Below are positions 9,573 to 16,604 of a DNA stretch of 64,000 nucleotides, piece after piece; position 1 is the stretch's first letter, and each line of letters starts with the position of its first letter. Position numbers and translations under genes: made by a program. The notes beneath the pieces are model-generated. The model saw nothing but the letters and a program-made list of their open reading frames with translations. It had not been told where the DNA came from and did no database searches. The DNA lies in contig VFZF01000014.1 of assembly GCA_016871335.1 (NCBI GenBank), positions 1 to 64,000 of the forward strand, written 5' to 3'. This stretch comes from Acidimicrobiia bacterium (lineage in GTDB: Bacteria > Acidobacteriota > Vicinamibacteria > Vicinamibacterales > SCN-69-37).

Positions 9573-10146
9573 AGATAAACCGTCCGCGCCGGTTCTGCGA
9601 CCAGCAGGATTCGGCTTCCTCGGTACAGACCGGCTGTTCTTCGCCCTTGCTCACGATATTCATACGCGTGACAGGGACGCCAAGACTGACCAGGTAATCA
9701 CGTACCGATGAGGCGCGGCGTTCGGCCAGCGCGAGGTTGTACTCATTGGTGCCGCGTGAGTCCGCGTGGCCTTCGACCGTAATCGTCGTCGACACCCAGC
9801 GGCGCAGCCACTCCGCATTCTTCTGCAGGACCGCGCGCGCGGTGTCTGACAGGTCCGCGCTGTCGTACTCGAAGAACACGTCGGCGAGTGGGCGCTGCGC
9901 GTTGAGCTGCTCCAGCGTCATGCTCGCAAACACCTGGTCCTCCGTCGGCGGGGCCGGCGGGGGTGGAGGCGGCGGCTGCGGCGCGGGAGGTGGAGGCGGC
10001 GGTGGCGGCGGTGGCGTCGCGACCACAGGCGGCGGAGGCGGCGGCGCAGGCGCCGGCGGCGGCTGTTTCTTTCCGCAGGCCACGGTCACAGCCAGCGCAC
10101 CGGCCAACATCGTCAGGGAGAAGACACGAACTGAAAATCGAGCCAT
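9559..10146 (-). CDS. pal: Peptidoglycan-associated (Pal/OmpA-type) outer-membrane lipoprotein
   Basis: 195 residues. The N-terminal signal peptide ends in a lipobox-like AVTVAC (Cys near residue 24). A long Pro/Ala-rich linker (runs of PPPPPP) follows, and then a C-terminal OmpA domain: [36 protein letters not shown] (split here: [11 protein letters not shown], then [16 protein letters not shown]). The Asp and Arg of the [16 protein letters not shown] segments bind meso-diaminopimelate in the family. It tethers the outer membrane to peptidoglycan. No tol genes are adjacent. Confidence 0.88.
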   Translation of the reverse strand: MARFSVRVFSLTMLAGALAVTVACGKKQPPPAPAPPPPPPVVATPPPPPPPPPPAPQPPPPPPPAPPTEDQVFASMTLEQLNAQRPLADVFFEYDSADLSDTARAVLQKNAEWLRRWVSTTITVEGHADSRGTNEYNLALAERRASSVRDYLVSLGVPVTRMNIVSKGEEQPVCTEEAESCWSQNRRGRFIFTAK

Positions 10147-10475
10147 GTGCGGAGCTTATAAACCCACGCTGGCGGTGTCAACGAATACCGTGTCGATTCC
10201 GGTCCCGACCTTTTGTTATGGCACTGAGTGCGAATGTCCTCCCCCGTGCCCCGGGAGCCATTGGGAAATACGCCGCCTGGGGTGAGGCGCTGGGGGCGTC
10301 AGGGCACCTCGTCTTGGCCAATCGCTGGTGGACGGCACGGGACGCGCGGTGCGGGGCGTCGGATCGGCGTGCCCGACAACCCACCTTTGCCCTTCCCCTC
10401 ACCCAACCAACACGGCGCGCTACCGTGCAGCACGCCCTGCGTCCTCAACCTCACCCAACCTACAATTGTCCCCAC
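10147..10475 (+). other. Intergenic region between pal and methyltransferase, with one palindromic repeat
   Basis: 329 bases without a credible gene. The plus-strand frame of the downstream methyltransferase stays open here, but the codons resemble nothing I recognise. Bases 10414-10436 form a repeat copy (GGCGCGCT, 7-base loop, AGCACGCC) followed by CCTGCGTCC and the CAACCTCACCC tail typical of the dispersed palindrome family. The shared upstream region of pal lies at the left end. Confidence 0.6.
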
Positions 10476-11210
10476 ATGGACGTGATGCTGACCGCAACAT
10501 CCAACGCCGAAGACACTCATTTCTGGTTCAAGGGCCTCCGGAGGACAACGCGCCGCCTGCTTGACGCGGAGTTGCAGGGCACCCGCCCGGCGCAGATCGT
10601 GGATTGTGGCTGCGGTACGGGTCGCAATCTGGACTGGCTGCAGGAGATCGGTCCGGTGGTCGGGGTTGAGCTGTCCCCCACAGGCCTCGCCGTCGCGCGT
10701 GCCCATCGCCGCCCCGTCGTCCAGGGTTCGGTGCTCGACCTGCCGTTTGCCGATGCGTCCGTGGATCTGGCCACCTCGTTCGATGTGTTTTATTGCCTGC
10801 ACGACGATCAGGAACAGCGCGCACTCAGCGAGATGCACCGGGTGCTGCGGCCGGGCGGTCTTGCCCTGTTCAATGTGGCCGCACTCGACGTGCTCCGGGG
10901 CTCCCACTCGGCCCTGAGCGGCGAAGTCCGGCGCTACACACGCGCCACACTCAAGGCGCACGTCGAGGCGGGCGGATTCCGGGTCACGCGCCTCACGTTC
11001 ACCAACTGCCTGACCTTTCCGGTCACACTTGCCGCGCGACTCTCCGATCGCCTGCTCGGCAAAGCCAACATCGGCTCCACCGCCGACCTCCAGGTGCCGA
11101 TGGCGCCGATCAACGCCGCACTCGATTTGACCCTGCGCCTCGAGTCTCGCCTCATCCGTCACATCAACATGCCGATTGGCTCGTCGTTGTTCTGTCTGGC
11201 GCGGAAGTGA
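10476..11210 (+). CDS. Class I SAM-dependent methyltransferase
   Basis: 244 residues from ATG 10476, chosen because homologous methyltransferases begin just before a HFWFKGLRR-like segment. Rossmann motif I is IVDCGCGTGRNLDWL near residue 45. Motif II/III region is GVELSPTGLAVAR and then VLDLPFADASVDLATSFDVF. MHRVLRPGGLALFNVAALD marks motif V/VI. Substrate unknown. The C-terminal region (FTNCLTFPVTLAAR) resembles small-molecule or lipid methyltransferases of the Methyltransf_11/23 kind. It stands alone between repeat-bearing gaps. Confidence 0.82.
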   Translation: MDVMLTATSNAEDTHFWFKGLRRTTRRLLDAELQGTRPAQIVDCGCGTGRNLDWLQEIGPVVGVELSPTGLAVARAHRRPVVQGSVLDLPFADASVDLATSFDVFYCLHDDQEQRALSEMHRVLRPGGLALFNVAALDVLRGSHSALSGEVRRYTRATLKAHVEAGGFRVTRLTFTNCLTFPVTLAARLSDRLLGKANIGSTADLQVPMAPINAALDLTLRLESRLIRHINMPIGSSLFCLARK

Positions 11211-11215
11211 GGTGG

Positions 11216-11246
11216 GTACGTAGGGCGCGCTGCACTCGAGCGCGCC
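11216..11246 (+). repeat. ACGTAGGG palindromic repeat
   Basis: GTACGTAGGGCGCGCT followed by a 7-base loop and AGCGCGCC. The 8-bp stem arms are 11224-11231 and 11239-11246. It lies just after the methyltransferase stop; it could form a hairpin in RNA but has no U-tract, so it is not a standard terminator. It is one of about eight family copies in the window. Confidence 0.85.
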
Positions 11247-11386
11247 GTGTCGGTTGGGTCAGGGCGTCTTGGTGATGCGCAGATCAGGCACGCACAACCC
11301 AAGCTGGCACCCTGCGCAAAGCAGCGCAGCGGTGATTCCCCGGACATCGTCAGCGTGAGGTCGCCGGACGGCGGCGCGACCGGCTT

Positions 11387-11689
11387 CTACTCGTCCCAGT
11401 CGTCGCCGTCGTCGTCGCCGTCGTCGTCGTCGCCGTCGCCGTCGAGTTCCTCGACGTCGTCCTCCCGGCTTTTTTCTTCGTCGTCGTCTTCGTCTTCGTC
11501 GTCGTCGACGTCGAACTCGAGAGGGTCGAGAGCCGCTATGCGGAGGGTGCTGGCGCAGCGAGGGTCGAGAGCCGCTATGCGGAGGGTGCTGGCGCAGCCG
11601 TCACAGACCCAGGGGTCGCCCACTTCCATTTCTTCGAGGTCGTCTTCGTCGATCTCGATTTCGATGTCACATTCCGGGCAGGTCGCCAT
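11387..11689 (-). CDS. Small acidic zinc-ribbon protein (LysW-like N-terminus) with Asp-rich tail
   Basis: 100 residues from ATG 11689, preceded by a strong GGAGGAG ribosome site that fixes this start (the longer frame begins at 11758). The N-terminus is MATCPECDIEIEIDEDDLEE, followed by VCDGC: a CxxC...CxxC zinc ribbon in an acidic context resembling LysW/alpha-aminoadipate carrier-like proteins. The last ~40 residues are almost all Asp/Glu (DDDEDEDDDEE, DGDDDDGDDDGDD). It lacks the EDWGE-type C-terminal Glu carrier motif of true LysW and has no lysine/arginine genes nearby, so a carrier role is not supported. A 39-bp in-frame tandem duplication repeats CASTLRIAALDP. It is divergent from the PilZ gene, with 31 bases between starts. 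Confidence 0.72.
   Translation of the reverse strand: MATCPECDIEIEIDEDDLEEMEVGDPWVCDGCASTLRIAALDPRCASTLRIAALDPLEFDVDDDEDEDDDEEKSREDDVEELDGDGDDDDGDDDGDDWDE
11522..11598 (-). repeat. 39-bp in-frame tandem duplication inside the zinc-ribbon gene
   Basis: Bases 11522-11560 and 11561-11598 are identical for 38 positions. On the minus strand each unit encodes CASTLRIAALDP plus one residue, so the duplication adds 13 codons and one extra cysteine without breaking the frame. Exact identity suggests a recent event. Confidence 0.92.
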
Positions 11690-11720
11690 ACACTCTCCTC
11701 CGAGCGCGGGATTATACCGA

Positions 11721-12362
11721 ATGAGCAAGCTCGTTTTGTTGGCCCACCGGGACGGCACGGTGCGTGACCGATTCGCCGCGGCCCTCGCCGATGCCCATCA
11801 CCAATATGTCACGGCTTCGTCACACGCCGACGCGGTGGCGGCCGCGGGTCGTCGCGACCCGGCGGTGAGTCTGGCGCTGATCGACGTGCGGATGCCTCCT
11901 GATCCTGTCGTATGGATCCGGCACTTGCGCGCCGCGTCGCATTCGGCCCTGCCGATTCTGGTGTTTGCCGGCACCGTGGGTGATGCGTCGGCCAGCCGTA
12001 CGCTGCTGTCGGCGGCAATTGCCGGGTACATCAACGACCACGCGGCCACCGCGCAGATCCTGCCGGCCCTGGCGCCGCACCTGTTCCCCTCGAGTTTTGA
12101 TCGGCGGTTATCGCCGCGCCAAGTGCTGAGCGTGCCGGTGTCCTATCGATCCGGCGCGACGATTGCGGGTGCCGTCACCCTGAATGTGAGTCGCGGCGGC
12201 CTTGCCATCCGGACACTGAGTCCCCTGCCCTCAGGTTCCCCTATCGTGGTGAAATTCCGCCTGCCACCTTCAGCCGCCGAGATCGAACGTGCCGGCCATG
12301 TGATCTGGTCCGACCAGCGCGTGGGCATGGGGATTCAGTTCGAGCAGGAACTCGACGATTGA
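11721..12362 (+). CDS. Receiver-like domain + PilZ domain protein
   Basis: 213 residues from ATG 11721. Residues 1-115 look like a response-regulator fold (KLVLLAHRDG, LALIDVRMP, LPILVFAG). The acidic pocket is degenerate: the usual DD pair after beta-1 is absent and the conserved Lys near the C-terminal end (KP) is replaced (AGYINDH). Phosphorylation is therefore doubtful even though an Asp is kept in LIDVRMP. Residues ~120-210 form a PilZ domain with RRLSPR (RxxxR-like) and NVSRGG (D/NxSxxG), the c-di-GMP-binding motifs of the family. Its partner is unknown. It lies divergently to the acidic zinc-ribbon gene. Confidence 0.78.
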   Translation: MSKLVLLAHRDGTVRDRFAAALADAHHQYVTASSHADAVAAAGRRDPAVSLALIDVRMPPDPVVWIRHLRAASHSALPILVFAGTVGDASASRTLLSAAIAGYINDHAATAQILPALAPHLFPSSFDRRLSPRQVLSVPVSYRSGATIAGAVTLNVSRGGLAIRTLSPLPSGSPIVVKFRLPPSAAEIERAGHVIWSDQRVGMGIQFEQELDD

Positions 12363-12378
12363 TCGGAGCCGCCGGGCG

Positions 12379-14325
12379 TCAGCCCGGCGGTGTCGTTCGC
12401 AACAGCCGCAGGCTGTTGGCCACGACGAGCAGTGACGCCCCGGTGTCGGCGAGCACGGCCATCCACAGTGTGGCTGCACCAAACAGGGTCAACGCCACAA
12501 AGGCGCCCTTGAGCCCCAGCGCGATGCCGACATTGACCTTGATGGTCTGCACCGTGTCACGGCTGAGCCGCATCACAAACGGCAGGCGCGCAAGGTTGTC
12601 GCCGACGAGCGCCACATCCGCTGTCTCGAGGGCCACACCCGTACCCGCGCCCATCGCAATCCCGACGTCGGAGGAGGCCAGCGCCGGCGCATCGTTGACC
12701 CCGTCGCCCACCATGGCCACAACACCGTGTTCACGCCGCAACATCTCGACGAGGGTCACTTTGTCCTCGGGCATGAGATCGGCGTAGACCTCATCGACGC
12801 CCGATGCGTCCCGAGTAGCGGTCGCGGATTGCCGGGTGTCTCCCGTCAGCAACACCACGTGTTCGATGCCGGCGGCGCGCAGGTCCTGCACCGCCCGGCC
12901 CGAGCCTTCGCGCAGGGCATCCGCCAGTCCGATGACGCCGAGTGCGGTGCCATCACGTCCGACGAACACGGGCGTGGCCCCTGTCGCCTCCACCTCGGCC
13001 ATCCGCGCATGGATATCGTCCGTGCAGAGATCGCGGGACTCGAAAAAACGATGACTCCCGATGACCGCGACGCCGGACGTGACCGTCGCTTCGGCGCCGA
13101 GACCTGGCAATGCCCTGAAGCTGTGGCCTTCCGCAAACGCCACACCGGCTGCGCGGGCGCGGTCGACGATGGCGCGACCGATTGGGTGTTCGGAACGGGC
13201 TTCGAGTGACGCCGCGACGGTGAGCACCTCGTCGGCATGCGTGGCCCCCACCCCGAACACATCGGTCACCGCGACACGGCCCTCAGTAAGGGTCCCGGTC
13301 TTGTCGAAGGCGACACAGCGTACGGACGCGAGCCGTTCGAGATGCGCGCCGCCTTTGATCAACACGCCTGCGCGGGCAGCGGTGGTCAGCGCTGACACGA
13401 TGGCGACCGGCGTGGAGATGACGAGCGCGCAGGGGCAGGACACCACGAGCAACACGAGTGCGCGATACCACCACTCACCCCACTGACCGGCGGCCATCGA
13501 CAACGCCTCAATCGACGCGATGCCCGGCGGAATGATCGCAATCGCGGCAGCCAGCATGACGACAGCCGGTGTGTAGCGGCGGGCGAACCGGTCCACAAAC
13601 GTCTGGATGGGCGCGCGGCGGGATTGTGCTTTTTCGACCAGTTGAATGATGCGCGCGATCGTGCTGTCGGCCGCGAGGCGATCCACGCGCACATCGAGTG
13701 CACCCGTGCCGTTGATCGACCCGGCAAACACCCGGTCGCCGATCGTCTTGTCGGCCGGCCACGACTCGCCGGTGATCGGCGCCTGACTGACGGCGGATTC
13801 GCCGTGGGTCACGGTGCCGTCCACGGGCACGCGATCGCCGGGGCGCACAAGCACCACATCACCGATGCGCACATCGTCGATCGGCACGCCGACGGCCTGG
13901 CCGTCACGACGCACCAGGGCCTCCTGCGGCGCGATGGACATCATGTCGCGGATGGCGTGGCGGGCGCGGGCGAGGGTGCGTGCCTCGAGCCATTCCGAAA
14001 TCCCGAAGAGCCAGACGACCATCGCCGCTTCAAACCATTCACCGAGGGCAATGGCGCCGATAACGGCGATCACCATCAGGACGTTGATGTCGAGCACCCG
14101 GCGCTGCACTGAGCGCCACGCGTGTTGCGCGGGCTCCCGGATGGCGAGCAGCGCCGCAACGCCGAACGGCACGGGCGCCCAGGCGGAGGCCCAGATCCAC
14201 TCCAGCGCCGCGCCGAGACCGATGAGCCCGCCGGCTCCAAGCAACGCCCGGTCGATGGCTGATGCCCCGAGCGCCGGCAGGGCAGTGGTGGTGCAGGTGC
14301 CTGATCCGCAGCAGGCGTCGCTCAT
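12379..14325 (-). CDS. Zn2+/Cd2+/Pb2+-exporting P1B-type ATPase
   Basis: 648 residues. Motifs in order: CCGSGTC cysteine cluster at residues 5-11, ~6-8 membrane segments, VVSCPCALVIS (metal-binding CPC in TM6), DKTGTLTEG (phosphorylated Asp), SEHPIGRAI (HP motif) and GDGVNDAPAL. The last membrane helix has LADTGASLLV, whose Asp is typical of ZntA/CadA-type Zn/Cd/Pb pumps and not copper pumps. It lacks a canonical N-terminal HMA domain (no GMTCxxC); the short Cys-rich N-terminus may replace it. Its ATG overlaps the stop of the ArsR-family repressor gene, so the two form a metal-responsive operon. Confidence 0.93.
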   Translation of the reverse strand: MSDACCGSGTCTTTALPALGASAIDRALLGAGGLIGLGAALEWIWASAWAPVPFGVAALLAIREPAQHAWRSVQRRVLDINVLMVIAVIGAIALGEWFEAAMVVWLFGISEWLEARTLARARHAIRDMMSIAPQEALVRRDGQAVGVPIDDVRIGDVVLVRPGDRVPVDGTVTHGESAVSQAPITGESWPADKTIGDRVFAGSINGTGALDVRVDRLAADSTIARIIQLVEKAQSRRAPIQTFVDRFARRYTPAVVMLAAAIAIIPPGIASIEALSMAAGQWGEWWYRALVLLVVSCPCALVISTPVAIVSALTTAARAGVLIKGGAHLERLASVRCVAFDKTGTLTEGRVAVTDVFGVGATHADEVLTVAASLEARSEHPIGRAIVDRARAAGVAFAEGHSFRALPGLGAEATVTSGVAVIGSHRFFESRDLCTDDIHARMAEVEATGATPVFVGRDGTALGVIGLADALREGSGRAVQDLRAAGIEHVVLLTGDTRQSATATRDASGVDEVYADLMPEDKVTLVEMLRREHGVVAMVGDGVNDAPALASSDVGIAMGAGTGVALETADVALVGDNLARLPFVMRLSRDTVQTIKVNVGIALGLKGAFVALTLFGAATLWMAVLADTGASLLVVANSLRLLRTTPPG

Positions 14326-14669
14326 CGGGTGCCCTGCCGTTTCGGCGTGGGCTCCTCGGCGTGTTTCCGAGCATCACGCAACAGCCCGATGACATGGTGG
14401 TCGTCCAGTGCGTAGAACGCCTGTCGCCCATCACGACGCACCCGCACCAGGCGCGCGGTGCGCAGCAGACGCAGCTGATGGGACATCGCGGATTCGGAGA
14501 TCACCACCACGGCCGCCAGGTCGCCCACACACCGTTCCCCATGACTTAACGCATCGAGAATGCGCACCCGCGTCGGATCAGCGAGAAGCCCGAAGATCTC
14601 GGCCACCGCCCCCAATGCGGGACCGGTCAGCAGTTTGCCGCGGAGGTCGTTGAGTGTGTCCGGCTGCAC
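14322..14669 (-). CDS. ArsR/SmtB-family metal-sensing repressor
   Basis: 115 residues from GTG 14669. Winged helix with LADPTRVRILDAL, ERCVGDLAAVV and the recognition helix SESAMSHQLRLLRTARLV. The C-terminal helix carries ALDDHHVIGLLRDARKH, matching the alpha-5 zinc-site spacing of SmtB/CzrA-type sensors (D-x-H ... H-x-x-E/H). The single Cys in the ELCVCDL position (ERCVGDL) means the alpha-3N-type site is incomplete. It overlaps the ATPase gene and most likely represses both until Zn/Cd binds. Confidence 0.9.
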   Translation of the reverse strand: MQPDTLNDLRGKLLTGPALGAVAEIFGLLADPTRVRILDALSHGERCVGDLAAVVVISESAMSHQLRLLRTARLVRVRRDGRQAFYALDDHHVIGLLRDARKHAEEPTPKRQGTR

Positions 14670-14675
14670 TACTCA

Positions 14676-14705
14676 TTGATATCTGAGCAAGTATGCATAT
14701 GTCAA
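14676..14705 (-). promoter_or_regulatory. Putative promoter and operator of the arsR-ATPase operon
   Basis: On the minus strand TTGACA (14705-14700) is followed after 18 bases by TATCAA (14681-14676). The spacer contains the AT-rich imperfect inverted sequence ATATCTGAGCAA..ATGCATATG (plus-strand reading), similar in style to SmtB-family 12-2-12 operators. The -10 box ends 6 bases before the GTG start at 14669, so the transcript could be leaderless or the true start may be slightly downstream. Prediction only. Confidence 0.45.
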
Positions 14706-14819
14706 CCAACGAATTCCCTGCGGAAATATTGAACGAAACGGCGTACGCGACTACGATCCAAACTCTGTCTACGCATGTGATGGCCCTGCCATCCCAATCT
14801 CTTCGAAGGAGTCAGTTCA

Positions 14820-15848
14820 GTGATCGAGGTCCAACACCTCACGAAACGCTACGGGCCCTTTACCGCGGTTGACGACGTCAGCTTCCGCGTCCAGAAGGGC
14901 GAAATCCTCGGATTCCTGGGTCCCAACGGCGCCGGCAAGACGACGACGATGCGGGTGCTCACGGGATATATGCCCGCGACCGACGGCACCGCGACGGTGG
15001 CCGGGTTCGACGTGTTTGCGAACCCGGTGGAAGCCAAGCGCCGCATCGGCTACCTGCCGGAAACGCCGCCGCTCTACCCCGACATGACGGTGCGCGAGTA
15101 CCTGACGTTTGTGGCGAAGCTCAAGCTGCCGAAGACGGTGTCGAAGTCGGAGCGGACGGAGCGCATCGACAGTGCGATGCGCAAGACGCACGTGGACGAC
15201 ATGGCGAACCGCCACTGCTCGCGGCTCTCGAAGGGCTACAAGCAGCGTGTGGGTCTGGCGCAGGCGCTGCTGCACGACCCCGAGGTGTTGATCCTCGACG
15301 AACCGACAGCCGGGCTCGACCCGAAGCAGATCATCGAGACGCGCGATCTGATTCGGGGACTCGCCGGCAATCACACCATCGTGCTGAGCACGCACATCCT
15401 TCCCGAGGTCTCGCAGACCTGCAACCGGGTGGTCATCATCAACAAGGGCCGCGTGGTCGCCGTGGACACGCCAGACAACCTCACGCGCCAGCTCAAGGGC
15501 TCGGCGACGTTGTATGTGCAGGTCGATGCCTCGGGCGCGGACGCCGCCGCGGCGCTGGCGACGGTGCCTGGTGTGCGGGGCGTCTCGCCGTTTGATCGTG
15601 ACGATCAGGATGGTCACCTCGGCTTCGAGATCACGGCGGAGACCGACCGCGACGTGCGTCGCGATGTGGCGCGCGTGATTGTGGACAAGGGCTGGGGCCT
15701 GCTGGAACTGCGGCCGCTCAGGATGAGCCTCGAGGACATCTTCCTGCAGCTCACCACGGACGAAAGTGCCAAGGCTGAGGAAACCCCGGACGCGCCAGAG
15801 GCGTCTGCGGCGGTGGACGCAACGAACGGTGAGGTGCCCAATGCGTAA
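14820..15848 (+). CDS. ABC exporter ATP-binding protein (GldA-like)
   Basis: 342 residues from GTG 14820, with GAAGGAG about 10 bases upstream. Walker A GPNGAGKTTT near residue 38, signature region LSKGYKQRVGLAQ near 138, Walker B VLILDEPTAGLDP near 157, and a switch His in LSTHILPE. The C-terminal ~100 residues are an accessory domain, as in GldA/NatA-type exporters. It overlaps the permease gene, and the order ATPase - permease - GldG-like protein - DUF4340 protein matches the gld-type export loci widespread in Acidobacteriota and Bacteroidota. Substrate unknown. Confidence 0.92.
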   Translation: MIEVQHLTKRYGPFTAVDDVSFRVQKGEILGFLGPNGAGKTTTMRVLTGYMPATDGTATVAGFDVFANPVEAKRRIGYLPETPPLYPDMTVREYLTFVAKLKLPKTVSKSERTERIDSAMRKTHVDDMANRHCSRLSKGYKQRVGLAQALLHDPEVLILDEPTAGLDPKQIIETRDLIRGLAGNHTIVLSTHILPEVSQTCNRVVIINKGRVVAVDTPDNLTRQLKGSATLYVQVDASGADAAAALATVPGVRGVSPFDRDDQDGHLGFEITAETDRDVRRDVARVIVDKGWGLLELRPLRMSLEDIFLQLTTDESAKAEETPDAPEASAAVDATNGEVPNA

Positions 15849-16602
15849 CGTGCTCACGATTGCCGGCAAGGAGCTGCGCAGCTACTTCACCTCCCCGGTC
15901 GGCTGGGTGGTGATGGGCTTCTTCGCCCTGTTGTTCGGCTACTTCTTTTTTGCGCACCTCGACTTCTTCGTGCGTCGCAGCATGCAGTCGGCGATGGGCG
16001 GCGGTCCGGTGAACGTCAATCAGGACATGATTCGCGGCGTCTTCAGCAACGCGACGATCATCATCCTGTTCCTGATGCCGATGATCACGATGCGGACGTA
16101 TGCGGAGGAAAAGCGGTCGGGCACGATTGAACTGCTCCTCACGTCGCCGGTCACGGACATCGAGATCGTCCTGGGCAAGTTCTTCGGCGCGGTCGGCTTC
16201 TTCGTCGCGCTGATGGGCGTCACGATGCTCGACATGTCGCTGGTCTTCATCTTCGGCAACCCCGAGGTGATGCCGGTGCTCACGGCCTACCTGGGCCTCC
16301 TGCTGATGGGCGGGGCGTTCATTTCCCTGGGCCTCTTTGTGTCGAGCACGACGAAGAACCAGGTCGTGGCCGGCGCGGCGACGTTTGTGGTCCTGCTGCT
16401 GCTCTGGGTGATCAGCTGGGTCGGGTCGAGTTTTGGTCCGAACACGGCCGCCGTGTTGTCGTACCTGTCAATCACCGAACACTTCGACGACTTCAGCAAG
16501 GGCGTGATTGATACCAAACACGCCCTCTATTACCTCAGTGTGACGGCCTTCGGGCTGTTCCTCACGGTGAAGTCCGTGGATACCGAACGGTGGAGGGGTT
16601 AA
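15841..16602 (+). CDS. ABC exporter permease (GldF-like, ABC-2 type)
   Basis: 253 residues from ATG 15841, overlapping the ATPase gene by 8 bases. It opens with RNVLTIAGKELRSYFTSPVG, the typical start of GldF-type permeases, and has six hydrophobic segments with MITMRTYAEEKRSGTIELLL between TM2 and TM3. It forms the membrane channel with the preceding ATPase. Confidence 0.92.
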   Translation: MRNVLTIAGKELRSYFTSPVGWVVMGFFALLFGYFFFAHLDFFVRRSMQSAMGGGPVNVNQDMIRGVFSNATIIILFLMPMITMRTYAEEKRSGTIELLLTSPVTDIEIVLGKFFGAVGFFVALMGVTMLDMSLVFIFGNPEVMPVLTAYLGLLLMGGAFISLGLFVSSTTKNQVVAGAATFVVLLLLWVISWVGSSFGPNTAAVLSYLSITEHFDDFSKGVIDTKHALYYLSVTAFGLFLTVKSVDTERWRG

Positions 16603-16604
16603 TC

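Noticed and set aside
10209-10402. Possible short genes on either strand between pal and the methyltransferase
   Set aside because: Both strands are open only because of GC richness; the products have no hydrophobic or domain pattern, no ribosome site, and one end lies in a repeat.
9963-10475. Upstream extension of the methyltransferase frame back into pal
   Set aside because: It is antisense to pal's proline-rich linker and passes through a dispersed repeat; homologous enzymes start near ATG 10476.
11395-11515. Dense TCGTCG/GTCGTC repeats considered as a CRISPR or satellite array
   Set aside because: They are the antisense of Asp/Glu codons of the acidic tail; there are no spacers of constant length and no cas genes.
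11387-11689. True LysW/ArgW amino-group carrier protein
   Set aside because: The zinc ribbon is similar, but the C-terminal EDWGE-type carrier motif is missing and no lysine or arginine biosynthesis genes are nearby.
14817-15869. 350-codon minus-strand frame opposite the ABC ATPase gene
   Set aside because: The plus strand has Walker A, signature and Walker B motifs; the minus frame is an Arg/His-rich shadow.
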